A stretch of 41,361 bases of DNA, taken from the NCBI GenBank assembly GCA_026706635.1, contig JAPOYJ010000026.1, positions 1 to 41,361 of the forward strand. The letters are read 5' to 3'. Both the position numbers and the translations under genes were made by a program. Origin of the DNA: Gemmatimonadota bacterium. GTDB taxonomy: Bacteria > Gemmatimonadota > Gemmatimonadetes > Longimicrobiales > Gaopeijiaceae. Under the pieces are notes generated by a model, which was not told where the DNA came from, ran no database searches, and saw only the letters and a list, made by a program, of their open reading frames with translations. Below, in pieces: positions 1 through 10,983 of this stretch; within the stretch, counting starts at the first letter, position 1; every line of letters begins with the position of its first letter.

Positions 1-120
1 TGGTTAGCTTCGGCTTCATGGCCAGCCTCCTGTGGTTGTGGGCTTCCAAGCCCGTCTCACTGTGCAGCGCCCCGAAAGGTGGCGACTGCGTTAGCAGGAG
101 GTTGGCCTTCTCATGTCAAT
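1..120. other. left edge, no gene recognised
   Basis: I see no supported coding region here. Open frames exist but show no recognisable domain, start signal or coding continuity. It lies directly before the first repeat copy. Confidence 0.4.
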
Positions 121-280
121 CTGGATCGCTCCGCTCGCCTACCCGTGCTGTAGCGTGTGCTTTACAATATGTAATTCATGGTTTACATCATCCGTACCCG
201 TTGGCTTCGCTCTGCGGCTCGCTTCGTCCCGCCTCGCCAGCGGAGCGCTCTGCCCGTTAGCACTCTTGGTGGACTGCTAA
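121..280 (-). repeat. CTAG-end repeat, copy E1 (left-truncated, with AT core)
   Basis: Reverse-oriented copy of the window-wide repeat family. The AT core is visible around 150-187 as two imperfect TGTAA-N8-(T/C)TACA palindromes. The outer end, GGACTGCTAA near 271-280, is a one-base variant of the usual GGACTGCTAG. The opposite end is missing; homology fades near 121. It lies just after the 3' end of the binding-protein gene, whose stop is at 288-290. Confidence 0.75.
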
Positions 281-287
281 CACCCCC

Positions 288-1211
288 CTACCACCCCCCG
301 TGCAGGCGCTCGGAAAGGTACCGGGCGGCCTCGCCCATGCGTGGCCCCGGCCGGCCGAAGAGGGATCCGTCCACCGAGATGACCCGACCCTCCCTGACGG
401 CACGGACCGCCCTCCACGCGGGCCGATCTGAGAGCCTTGCAACTCCGGGGTCCACACCTCCGGGCGGCACATCCGGCGTGCCAATACCGACTCTCGGGAG
501 CACCACGTACTCCGGGTCCCGCAGCACCACCTCCTCCATCGTCACGAGCGGCCAGCTGTCCAGCAGATCCCGGAAGACGTTCTCGGCACCGGCCACCGCC
601 ATCACCGAGTCGAGAAAAGCGCCCGGACCCACCGTCACGAAGGGCTCGGCCTGGACGACGTAGGCGACGCGGACGGGAGTCCGGCCCGCCCAGCTCTCGC
701 GCACAGACCGGAGCCCGTCGCTGACCGCGCCCACGACCGAGTCGGCCGCCCGGTCGAGACCGACGAGGAGTCCCAACTGCGCCGTGTGTCTCTCGAAGTC
801 GGCGATCGTCTGGACCGCCGCACCGTACCACGCCACTCCGAACTCGTCGAGCGCGTCGCCCAGAGTCGCCCTCCCGGCACCCGACGCCCATGCTACTACC
901 AGCTCCGGGGAGAGCTCCGCCAGATACTCGAGGCTCGGATCCAGGCCGCCACCCACCGAGGGGAGGTGCGCGACATCGGGCGCTTCGTCGTAGCGGGTGC
1001 GGGCGACGAGGCGGTCAGCGGCGCCCATGGCGATCAGCGTCTCGGTGAGGGCCGGGACGAGCGACACCACGCGGGTGCGCGGCGGGGTCGGCGCGTGCAC
1101 TCGCCCGGCGTCGTCTACTATCTGGCCGTTCCGGCCGCCGCGATCGGCACCGGGGGAGCAGGCAGCCAGCGCCAGCGCGAGCGTTAGTGCTAAGCTGGCG
1201 CCCCGGATCAC
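288..1211 (-). CDS. periplasmic metal/cobalamin-type substrate-binding lipoprotein (BtuF-like)
   Basis: About 307 aa. GTG start at 1211 overlaps the feoB stop as GTGA, so translation is probably coupled; earlier in-frame starts would lie inside feoB. The N-terminus is a lipoprotein signal ending LALAAC, so the protein should be anchored outside the cytoplasmic membrane. The segment RVVSLVPALTETLIAMGA followed by PSVGGGLDPSLEYLAELSPELVV is the N-lobe signature of the BtuF/FhuD-like helical-backbone binding proteins. Such proteins deliver vitamin B12, haem or siderophore iron to an ABC permease, but no permease or ATPase gene is next to it. Position in a feoA-feoB operon suggests an iron-related ligand; this is inference. 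The family is well supported, the ligand is not. Confidence 0.85.
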   Translation of the reverse strand: MIRGASLALTLALALAACSPGADRGGRNGQIVDDAGRVHAPTPPRTRVVSLVPALTETLIAMGAADRLVARTRYDEAPDVAHLPSVGGGLDPSLEYLAELSPELVVAWASGAGRATLGDALDEFGVAWYGAAVQTIADFERHTAQLGLLVGLDRAADSVVGAVSDGLRSVRESWAGRTPVRVAYVVQAEPFVTVGPGAFLDSVMAVAGAENVFRDLLDSWPLVTMEEVVLRDPEYVVLPRVGIGTPDVPPGGVDPGVARLSDRPAWRAVRAVREGRVISVDGSLFGRPGPRMGEAARYLSERLHGGW

Positions 1212-3106
1212 AGGATCGATTTCGCGGCCCACGCGCCCAGATAGGCAAGCGCCAGCATGTAGGCGAACTGAAGCGACGGCCATCGCCACCCGCCCGTCTC
1301 GCGCCGCATCACCGCCACGGTGGACATGCACTGCAGGGCGAAGGCGAAGAATACGAGTAGCGCCACCGCCGAGCCAAGGTCCATATCCCGCTGGAGCGCG
1401 GCGCGGAGCTCCAGGGTGGTGTCGTCCTCGGCCTCCACTCCGTAGATCGTCCCGAGGGTGCCCACGATGACCTCGCGAGCGGCGAGCGAGGTCACCAGCC
1501 CGATGCCGATGCGCCAGTCGAAGCCGAGGGGCTCGATCGCGGGTTCGATCAGCTGGCCCATCCGACCCAGGGCGCTCTCCTCGATCGGGGGCGACCCGCC
1601 GTCGGGTGTGCGCGGAAGTTGCGTCAGCACCCAAAGCACCACCGTGACCGCCAGGATGATCTTGCCGGCCCGCCTGAGGAAGACCTTGGCGCGGTCAAGC
1701 AGGCGGGTTGCCACCGAGCGGGCGCTCGGCATCCGGTACGGCGGCATCTCCATCACGAAGGGGAGCGGACGCCCTCTCAGAAGAGTCCGCTTGAGCAGCG
1801 CCGCCGTGCCGATGGCCGCCACCAGGCCCAGCGCGTAGAGCCCGATCAGCACCGCGGCCTGCCGGCCCAGGATGGGGCCGAGCACCGGGCCCGCCGGGAC
1901 GAAGGCCGCGATGAGGAGGGCATAGACCGGAAGCCGCGCCGAGCACGTCATGAAGGGCGCTACGAAGATGGTGGTGAGGCGGTCGCGCTCGTCCTCGACT
2001 GCGCGCGCCGACATGATCGCGGGGATCGCGCATGCGTACGCGGAGAGGAGCGGAAGAAACGACCGACCCTCCAGACCCACCCGGTGCATCAGTCGGTCGG
2101 CGACGACGGCCGCGCGCGCCATGTACCCCGAATCCTCCATCAGCGCGATGAAGAAGAAGAGAATCAGGATCTGGGGAAGAAAGACGATGACGGACCCCAC
2201 ACCCGCCCACACCCCTTCGACAAGGAGCGAGCGCAGCCACCCGTCCGGCATTATCCCGTGCAGGTACCTGCCGGATATGCCGATCATCGCCTCCGTGGCG
2301 TCCATGAGCGGCACCGCCCACGCGAATATCGTCTGGAATACGAGCGCCACGACGCCCAGAAAAACCACCGGACCCCAGATGCGGTGCAGCGCAAGAGCGT
2401 CGAGCCGCTTGGTGACGACCGACTCCCGAGGCGCACGGTAGCCGGCCGTGCGACCCAGCTGCCGAGCCCGTTCGCGTCTGGCCGAGAAGAGATCTACGAC
2501 CGGCAGGGGCCGCGTCGGCGCATGGGGAGGCGATTGCGCGACATGGCTATCCGCAACCGCCACCGCCGGGCAGGCGCGCGCCTCCTCTCCCCCGGTCAGC
2601 AGGGCCTCGAGGAAGCTGTGGACAGAGCCCAGCGTCCCCGGGTCGCGGGCGTCGACCAGCGCCACCTCGACCCCGAGCTCGCGCGAGAGCTCGGCGGCTT
2701 CGACGGTCCCGTCGCGCTGCCCGAGCTCGTCCGCCATGGCGAGCACGACCAGGGTGGGAGTCCCCAGCCCCAGAAACGACTCCGCCACCATCAGATGCGA
2801 GCGCAGCCGGGTCGAGTCGAGCAGGATCACCAAACCGTCCGGACGCAGTCCGCCCTCCGTCTCCCCGAGGAGGGCTCGCCGGGTGACCAGCTGGTCGAGG
2901 CTCCTGGGCGACAGACCATGCACGCCCGGCAGGTCGACGAGCTCCACGCGCCCAGAGGCGAGCCGCACCACCCCGGACCTGCGCTCGACGGTGACGCCGG
3001 GGTAGTTGGCTACCCGCTGGCGCAGACCGGTCAGCGAGTTGAAGAGGGTGGACTTGCCGGAGTTGGGAGGTCCGGCCAGCAACACCACGGGGCGCGAGTC
3101 AGCCAA
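1208..3106 (-). CDS. feoB: ferrous iron transporter FeoB
   Basis: 632 aa, shorter than the roughly 770 aa Escherichia coli protein. N-terminal G domain: G1 GPPNSGKST at residues 12-20, G2 around GVTVE, G3 DLPG at 58-61. The usual G4 NMxD reads AMAD at 123-126, so the guanine-specifying Asn is replaced. The membrane part carries the two Gate signatures, ACAIPAIMSAR and MTCSARLPVYALL, with the conserved cysteines, followed by several transmembrane helices. The protein imports Fe(II) across the inner membrane. The start is TTG at 3106, 9 bp after the CTAG end of repeat E2, and no Shine-Dalgarno site is visible, so the repeat has probably replaced the native leader. The stop overlaps the next gene as GTGA. 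Confidence 0.95.
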   Translation of the reverse strand: MADSRPVVLLAGPPNSGKSTLFNSLTGLRQRVANYPGVTVERRSGVVRLASGRVELVDLPGVHGLSPRSLDQLVTRRALLGETEGGLRPDGLVILLDSTRLRSHLMVAESFLGLGTPTLVVLAMADELGQRDGTVEAAELSRELGVEVALVDARDPGTLGSVHSFLEALLTGGEEARACPAVAVADSHVAQSPPHAPTRPLPVVDLFSARRERARQLGRTAGYRAPRESVVTKRLDALALHRIWGPVVFLGVVALVFQTIFAWAVPLMDATEAMIGISGRYLHGIMPDGWLRSLLVEGVWAGVGSVIVFLPQILILFFFIALMEDSGYMARAAVVADRLMHRVGLEGRSFLPLLSAYACAIPAIMSARAVEDERDRLTTIFVAPFMTCSARLPVYALLIAAFVPAGPVLGPILGRQAAVLIGLYALGLVAAIGTAALLKRTLLRGRPLPFVMEMPPYRMPSARSVATRLLDRAKVFLRRAGKIILAVTVVLWVLTQLPRTPDGGSPPIEESALGRMGQLIEPAIEPLGFDWRIGIGLVTSLAAREVIVGTLGTIYGVEAEDDTTLELRAALQRDMDLGSAVALLVFFAFALQCMSTVAVMRRETGGWRWPSLQFAYMLALAYLGAWAAKSIL

Positions 3107-3115
3107 GGTTGCTGG

Positions 3116-3358
3116 CTAGCGGCCCGTGGACAAACCTCCCACGGCATTCGAGCGGCGCTGCATCCCCGCTGGACCGCTTCGTTCGCTTATCCATTATGTA
3201 ACGTATGCCTTACATTATGTAATCCACGATTTACAGTCACCCTGCCCGGCGCCAGCTCTGCGTTGCTCCTCGGGCCGGTAGCGCTGCTGCCAGCGCTTGC
3301 GGACCGCCAGCGCTTCGCCGGTCTCGGTGCCCGCACGAGACTATCCACGGACTGCTGA
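3116..3358 (-). repeat. CTAG-end repeat, copy E2 (near full length)
   Basis: Reverse orientation, about 243 bp, from CTAG at 3116-3119 (CTAGCGGCCCGTGGACAA) to CTGA at 3355-3358. It contains the AT core around 3188-3234 with two palindromes, and the stem-loop GGTAGC/GCTGCC at 3277-3291. It separates feoA from feoB and leaves only 9 bp before the feoB start. Confidence 0.85.
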
Positions 3359-3409
3359 GCAGGGGCGGCCAGAGAGGGGCCGAGCCGTTGGGTCAGTCGG
3401 CGTCGGGGG

Positions 3410-3757
3410 TCAATTGGCGTCGAGGACCCCAGCGGCCTCCAGCGCGCTCCGCACGCACAGACACGAAGCAATCTCCCTCCTGAGCGCCACCAGGCAGCCA
3501 TCGACCGAGTAGACGGTAGGCCCTCCGACCGGAGCGTGGCGGACTGGGCAGAGCCTGCACCCAGGGACGATCCCCCGCTCCAGGAGCGGCTCCACGTCCT
3601 CGCCGGCCACATCCATCCGCACCAGGACGACCTCCTCCTCGAGAGGAACCTCGGCCAGCATGCGAAGCGGAACTCCGCCACCTACTGCACTGCCGCCGCC
3701 TGCGGCGGCTTCGTCGCTCCCGATCTCGGATTCTCCTGGCTTCAGGGCAGGTCGCAC
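3410..3757 (-). CDS. feoA: FeoA-domain protein
   Basis: 115 aa from a GTG at 3757. Residues from about 31 to 105 match the FeoA SH3-like fold: PLRMLAEVPLEEEVVLVRM, then ERGIVPGCRLCPVRHAPVGG, then CLVALRREIASCLCV. FeoA is a small cytoplasmic partner of FeoB needed for ferrous iron uptake. A Gly/Ala-rich stretch of about 30 residues precedes the domain, so the true start could be further in. The gene is upstream of feoB on the same strand, separated by repeat E2. It diverges from recF across about 290 bp. Confidence 0.85.
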   Translation of the reverse strand: MRPALKPGESEIGSDEAAAGGGSAVGGGVPLRMLAEVPLEEEVVLVRMDVAGEDVEPLLERGIVPGCRLCPVRHAPVGGPTVYSVDGCLVALRREIASCLCVRSALEAAGVLDAN

Positions 3758-3994
3758 GGACTCGGGCGGGCGGAGACACCCTGCCTCGGCAGGAGGGCCA
3801 TCGCCGTGCGCGATGGAGCAACGTTACCCTGGTGATGCGAAAATGGGAAGGTCCGCCCCACCCACCCGATCTGCAAGACCGCGCGAATTCGCCTCGCATC
3901 GGAGGGGTTGCCCGGTCTAGCAGCCCATGGAGAACCTCGCGCGAGCGTCCGACGCGCACCGCTTCCAGAGCCCGGAAGGGGCGCGGCGACCTGT

Positions 3995-4000
3995 TATATT
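3995..4000 (+). promoter_or_regulatory. candidate -10 hexamer upstream of recF
   Basis: TATATT inside an otherwise GC-rich stretch. It sits 5 nt before an ATG at 4006 and 43 nt before the recF GTG. No good -35 is visible at 16-18 bp spacing. Seen in sequence; promoter activity is inferred. Confidence 0.4.
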
Positions 4001-4005
4001 CGGGC

Positions 4006-4053
4006 ATGCTCGGAGCCTCCCTTCCACCGTCGCATCCTGCTCCGTGGCGCTGA
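4006..4053 (+). CDS. possible leaderless 15-codon upstream ORF overlapping recF start
   Basis: ATG at 4006 begins 5 nt after the -10 candidate and reads MLGASLPPSHPAPWR then TGA at 4051-4053. It overlaps the recF GTG (4044) by 10 bp in another frame. It may deliver ribosomes to recF, which has no clear Shine-Dalgarno site. The product itself shows no recognisable feature. Speculative. Confidence 0.2.
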   Translation: MLGASLPPSHPAPWR

Positions 4054-5179
4054 GGGAGCTTGGGCTGCGCCACTTCCGCAATCTGGGCACCCAGGAGCTG
4101 CGCTTCCCGCCGGAGGGGGTCGCGGTGGTCGGCGAGAATGCGCAGGGCAAGACGAACCTGCTCGAGGCGATCTACTACCTGGAGAGCCTCCGCTCCTTCA
4201 GGGGTGCGGGCGACTCCGAGCTGGTAGCCTTCGAGGAGAGCGCCTTTCACCTGCGGGGCCTCGTGGAGGTGGATGGGGAGAGGACCACGACAGTGCGGAC
4301 CGGCTTCGACCGCGCGAGGAGGAGAAAGAAGGTGGCGGTGGACGGGAAGGAGACGGAGCGAATCGTGGACGGCCTGGGCCTTCTGGGCGCCGTCGTCTTC
4401 TCGCCGTCCGACGTCAACCTAGTCAACGGAGGCCCTCGGCTCCGCAGACGCTTCCTGGACATGGCGCTCTCGCTCGACGGCACCGAGTACGTCGGCACCC
4501 TCTCGCGATACCGGAGAGCGCTAGCGAACCGCAACGCCGCCCTGCGCGCGGCCGCCCGGCCCCGAGCCGTCGAGGCGTGGGACGACGGCCTGGTCTTCGA
4601 GGGGGCTCGCGTCACGCACATGCGCCGGGCCTGGGTCGCCGACTGGTCGAGCGCCTTCTCCGACTACGCGATGGCGATCTCGGGGCGCGACTCGGTGCAC
4701 CTGGCGTACCGTCCCGACGTTGGACGGGGGCCGGAGGCCCGCGGTCGCGACCTGGCCGACGGCGAGGACACGATCAGGGAGCTCTTCGCCGATCGCCTCC
4801 GCGCCTGCCGCGACGAGGACCGCCGCAGGGGATCCACCACGGTCGGCCCGCATCGCGACGAGCTGCTCTTCACGATCCCGACCCGGCACGGCAAACCGCT
4901 TTCGGCCCGTAGCTACGGCTCCGGCGGCCAGCGCCGCACGGCCGCCCTCGCGCTGCGCCTTACCGAGGCGGCGGCGATTCGGAAGCAACGCTGCGATCCC
5001 CTTCTGCTCCTCGACGACGCCTTCGCCGAGCTCGACGAGGAGCGCTCGCGGAGGGTCATGGAGCTCCTCGCCGAGGAATGTGGCGGCCAGGTGATTCTGA
5101 CCGCGCCCAAGGCGTCGGACGCCCGTCTCAGGGGACCGTCGCTAGAGCGCTGGCGCATCCGCGCCGGGGTGATCGAGGC

Positions 5180-5183
<4 letters not shown>
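4044..5183 (+). CDS. recF: DNA replication and repair protein RecF
   Basis: 379 aa from GTG at 4044, chosen because homology begins immediately (LRELGLRHFRNLG) and the length is typical for RecF. SMC-like ABC ATPase: Walker A GENAQGKTN at residues 30-38. Signature region SYGSGGQRRTAALAL and Walker B PLLLLDDAFAELDEER follow near the C-terminus. RecF loads RecA at single-strand gaps with RecO and RecR in the cytoplasm. The stop TGA at 5181-5183 overlaps the next start as GTGA. recF, dciA and gyrB together resemble the classical origin-proximal cluster, but dnaA and dnaN are not in the window; upstream is feoA instead. Confidence 0.95.
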
Positions 5184-7634
<2,451 letters not shown>

Positions 7635-7641
7635 CGGGGCC

Positions 7642-10600
7642 GTGGCGGCCAACGGTGCCGGCTACGGAGCGTGCGCGCTGGTCGCCGAGCTTGATCGGAT
7701 CGCGCGCGGGGAGGGCTACTCGCGCAAGGTGCTCGTGGCGCGCAATCCGGGCGAGGGCCGCGAGCTGCTGGCGCAGGTGGCGCTCCGGGGCACTTCCTGG
7801 GCGGGCTTCGAGCTGCGCACCCTCCAGGCGTTGGCGGCCGAGATCGTCCAGCTCGGCGGCCACCTGGGTGGGCGCACGGTAGCCGACGCCTTCGAGATAC
7901 AGGCCCTGGTCGAGCAGGCCATCGACGAGGCGCTCGCCGACGGCCACCTCCTGCCCTATCCGGAGCTGGTCGAGCGGGTTGGGCTGCGCGAGGCCGTACG
8001 GCGCTCGGTGGCGGCCCTGCGGATGGGGGGGGTTCGGGCCGCCGCGCTCGCCGGGCGGGCGGCATCGCCGACGATAGCGGGCACGGTGCTCGGCCGCTAC
8101 GAGGAGCTCCTGGCGTGGGAGGGAGTGGCGGACGGCGCCTCGGTGCTGAAGGCGGCTGCGGCGGCCGTGCGACGGGATGCAGCGTCGCTGCCGCGCTCCC
8201 GGCGAATCCTCCTCCTCCCCGGTATCCACAACCGGGGTCTGCCCGGGAGCTTCGCACAGAGCCTTCTCGACCGCGGCGCTACGCTCCTCGCTGCCGACCC
8301 GGTAGAGGGGCTGCCGGCACCGGAGGGCATCCACTGGCGGGGCGCCGGAGCGAAGGCCGCGGGCAGCTGGCTGCACCGACCGGATGCATACCGCGGCACC
8401 ACCGGGCCGATCGAGCTCTTCGCGGCCAGCTCCGTGGCCGACGAGCTCCGCGGCGTGCTGCGCCGGGCGACGGCGAAGGGAAGGCGCTGGGACGAGGTGG
8501 AGATCGTCGCCACCGATCCGGTCGTCTACGCTTCGGCGCTTCACGCCGTCGCCGAAGCGATGGGTATTCCCGTCACGTACGCAACGGGCCTCGCGGTGGA
8601 GCGCACCCGCCCCGGTCGCGTGGCGGCGGCCTACTTCCGCTGGGTCGAGAGCGACTTTCAGGAGGCGCGCATCCGTGCGCTGATCGAGGCGAACGACATC
8701 CGGCCGCCGCCGCCCGGCAACGACATCTCCGGAGCCCGGCTGGCGCGCTCGCTGCGACGGCTCCGCATCGGGTGGGGCCGGGACAGGTACCTCGGTCGCA
8801 TCGAGCATGCCCTCACGCAGCTCTCCGCGATGCGGCCCCGGAGCGACGAGAGCGAGGAGGAGCTCGCGGGGCGAAAGGAGCGCCGCCGCGAAGAGCTCTG
8901 CGCGCTCAGGTCTCTGCTCGCCCCCGTTCTGGCCGCCACGCCGGCCGTCGAGGGGCGCACGTCGGCGGCCAAGGTGGCGATCGGCGTCGGGGCGCTGCTT
9001 CGGCACCTCGCGCCCGGCACGGACACCGACGATACCGCCAGGGGGCGGCTCGCCCGCCATCTCGAACGCATCGAGGCGACGCTGCACAGAGTCACCGACT
9101 ACGCGGCGGCTGCCGCGTCCGTCCAGGGCTTCCTCCGGTTCTCCGTCCCGGCGCCTCGCGACGAGGGCGTGGCACCTTGGGGATCCGCGCCGGGACACCT
9201 CTACCTGACGGATGTGGATCACGGCGGGGCCACGGGGCGGCCCTACACCGCGATCGTCGGGATGGACGCGGGGCAGCTTCCCGGCCCGTCCCGGGAGGAT
9301 CCTCTACTGCCAGACGGCGACCGGCGCCGACTCGGCGACCGAGCGCTCCCGCTCGCCACTCAGGGCGCCGCCGAGCGTCGGTTCCGATTCGCCCAACTCG
9401 TGGCCCGGCTGCGGGGCGAGCTCTCGATGAGCTACACGCGCTGGGATCCGTCCCAGGCCCGCCACCTCGCGCCCGCCCCCGAGATGCTCCAGGCGCTGCG
9501 GCTGCGCGAGGGGAACCCGTCGCTCAGCTTCGAGGAGCTGCAACGGAGGCTGGGGGTGAGCGAGTCGAGGCTGCCCCGCGCCGAGACCGCAGCCGATCTG
9601 GACGAGGCAGACGTCTGGCTGCGCCTGCTCGCCGCTCCGGATGGAACGATGCTGGACGGTGGCAGGGCCGTCGCTCGCGCCCACCCGCACCTCGCTCGGG
9701 GCCGCGCGGCGCACGAGGCGCGACAACGCGACGTGGCGAGCGTTCACACTGGCTTTCTGGCACCGCCCACACCCGGCGAGTCCTTCCGCGATTTCAGCGA
9801 GTGGACCTTCTCGGCAACATCTCTCGGCAATCTGGGCACCTGCCCGAGACGCTTCCTACTCGGCAGCGTGCTGGACGCGTCTCCTCCCGACGACCCGGTG
9901 TTCGACCCCGACCGCTGGCTGAACGCACTCCAGCGAGGGACGCTCCTGCACGAAGTCTACGAGCGCACTCTCACTGTCGCCCGAGAGCGCGGCGTTGAGA
10001 TCGGCGACGACGCCTTCCTGGCGCTCGCGCTCGCCCGGGTCGACCGCGCCGTTGCGAAGGCGATTCGCCGTGTGCCGACTCCGAGCGCTCTGGTGCGCGA
10101 GCTGGAGATCGAGGCGCTTCGCGACGACGTGCGCTCCTTCGTCGAGATGGTGCGGAGCAGGCCCCCAGCCTGGACCCGCCTCGAGATGTCGTTCGGCGGA
10201 CCCGAGGATCCCCTGACGATCGACGTGGCGGGGACTCCCGCGAGGGTGCGGGGAATTATCGACCGGATCGACGAGGGCGAAGACGGCGAAGTGCGGGTCG
10301 TCGACTACAAGACGGGGCGGAGCTCCGGATACGACGCAGCGGGCGCACCGTTCGACGGGGGGCGGCGGTTCCAGGGCTACCTCTACGTCGAGGCGGTCCG
10401 CAGGGAGCTCGGTCGGCGCGCCGACGCGATGGAGTATCACTTCCCGACGCGCCGGGGCGAGAACCACGTGGAATCAATCGCCGCGCATCGGCTGCACGGC
10501 GGCGCGACGGTAGTGGCTACGCTCCTCGAGGGGGCCCGGAGGGGGCGCTTTCCCGCCACGGATACCCCGGCGGACTGCCGCTACTGCGACTTCGGAGTCG

Positions 10601-10722
10601 TCTGCGGCGTCCGGACCGATCGGTGGGGCAAGGCGTCGTGCCGCCACGCCGACTGGACGAAGCGCAACCTCGGGTCGCTTCCCGAGCTGGATTCGCTCCG
10701 CCGCGTGCGCGACGAACCGTGA
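7642..10722 (+). CDS. addB: AddB-like PD-(D/E)XK nuclease with iron-sulfur cluster
   Basis: 1026 aa from GTG at 7642, only 8 bp past the end of repeat E3. The long N-terminal region resembles the degenerate helicase folds of AddB-type subunits. The C-terminal nuclease has GTLLHEVYERTL, RGIIDRID and VVDYKTG (Asp888, Lys890), the core of the PD-(D/E)XK fold. Cysteines in CPRRFLL (Cys734) and CRYCDFGVVC (979, 982, 988) fit the 4Fe-4S staple that brackets AddB nuclease domains. With AddA it would process double-strand breaks for RecA loading. Its stop TGA at 10720-10722 lies inside an ancestral GTGA that once opened addA. Specialised names within this family vary; the nuclease assignment is firm. 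Confidence 0.85.
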   Translation: MAANGAGYGACALVAELDRIARGEGYSRKVLVARNPGEGRELLAQVALRGTSWAGFELRTLQALAAEIVQLGGHLGGRTVADAFEIQALVEQAIDEALADGHLLPYPELVERVGLREAVRRSVAALRMGGVRAAALAGRAASPTIAGTVLGRYEELLAWEGVADGASVLKAAAAAVRRDAASLPRSRRILLLPGIHNRGLPGSFAQSLLDRGATLLAADPVEGLPAPEGIHWRGAGAKAAGSWLHRPDAYRGTTGPIELFAASSVADELRGVLRRATAKGRRWDEVEIVATDPVVYASALHAVAEAMGIPVTYATGLAVERTRPGRVAAAYFRWVESDFQEARIRALIEANDIRPPPPGNDISGARLARSLRRLRIGWGRDRYLGRIEHALTQLSAMRPRSDESEEELAGRKERRREELCALRSLLAPVLAATPAVEGRTSAAKVAIGVGALLRHLAPGTDTDDTARGRLARHLERIEATLHRVTDYAAAAASVQGFLRFSVPAPRDEGVAPWGSAPGHLYLTDVDHGGATGRPYTAIVGMDAGQLPGPSREDPLLPDGDRRRLGDRALPLATQGAAERRFRFAQLVARLRGELSMSYTRWDPSQARHLAPAPEMLQALRLREGNPSLSFEELQRRLGVSESRLPRAETAADLDEADVWLRLLAAPDGTMLDGGRAVARAHPHLARGRAAHEARQRDVASVHTGFLAPPTPGESFRDFSEWTFSATSLGNLGTCPRRFLLGSVLDASPPDDPVFDPDRWLNALQRGTLLHEVYERTLTVARERGVEIGDDAFLALALARVDRAVAKAIRRVPTPSALVRELEIEALRDDVRSFVEMVRSRPPAWTRLEMSFGGPEDPLTIDVAGTPARVRGIIDRIDEGEDGEVRVVDYKTGRSSGYDAAGAPFDGGRRFQGYLYVEAVRRELGRRADAMEYHFPTRRGENHVESIAAHRLHGGATVVATLLEGARRGRFPATDTPADCRYCDFGVVCGVRTDRWGKASCRHADWTKRNLGSLPELDSLRRVRDEP

Positions 10723-10727
10723 GCGGC

Positions 10728-10983
10728 CTGGCAGTCCGTGGATAACCTCGCGCGAGCACCGAGAGCGGCGAAGCGCCCCGCTGGCAAGGCGCGACGAAGG
10801 GCCAATAGCCGCAGCGCTATTGGTTCGAGGAGCAACGCAGAGCGAAGCCCCGGGTACGGGCATTGTAAACCATAGACTACACATTGTAAAGCATAGATGA
10901 CATTATGGATAAGCGAGCGAAGCGGCCCAGCGGAGATGCAGCGCTGCTCGAATGCCGTGGGAGGCTTGTCCACGGGCTGCTAG
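10728..10983 (+). repeat. CTAG-end repeat, copy E4 (full length) splitting addB/addA
   Basis: About 256 bp, from CTGG (10728) to CTAG (10980-10983), with left end CTGGCAGTCCGTGGATAA and right end TTGTCCACGGGCTGCTAG. It contains the hairpin CCAATAGC-CGCAGC-GCTATTGG at 10802-10823 and the AT core at about 10864-10902. An ATG at 10905 inside it opens a frame that runs out of the right end into addA. Removing the repeat restores GTG AGC GGC CTG GCC GAC, an addA start overlapping the addB stop. Confidence 0.9.
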
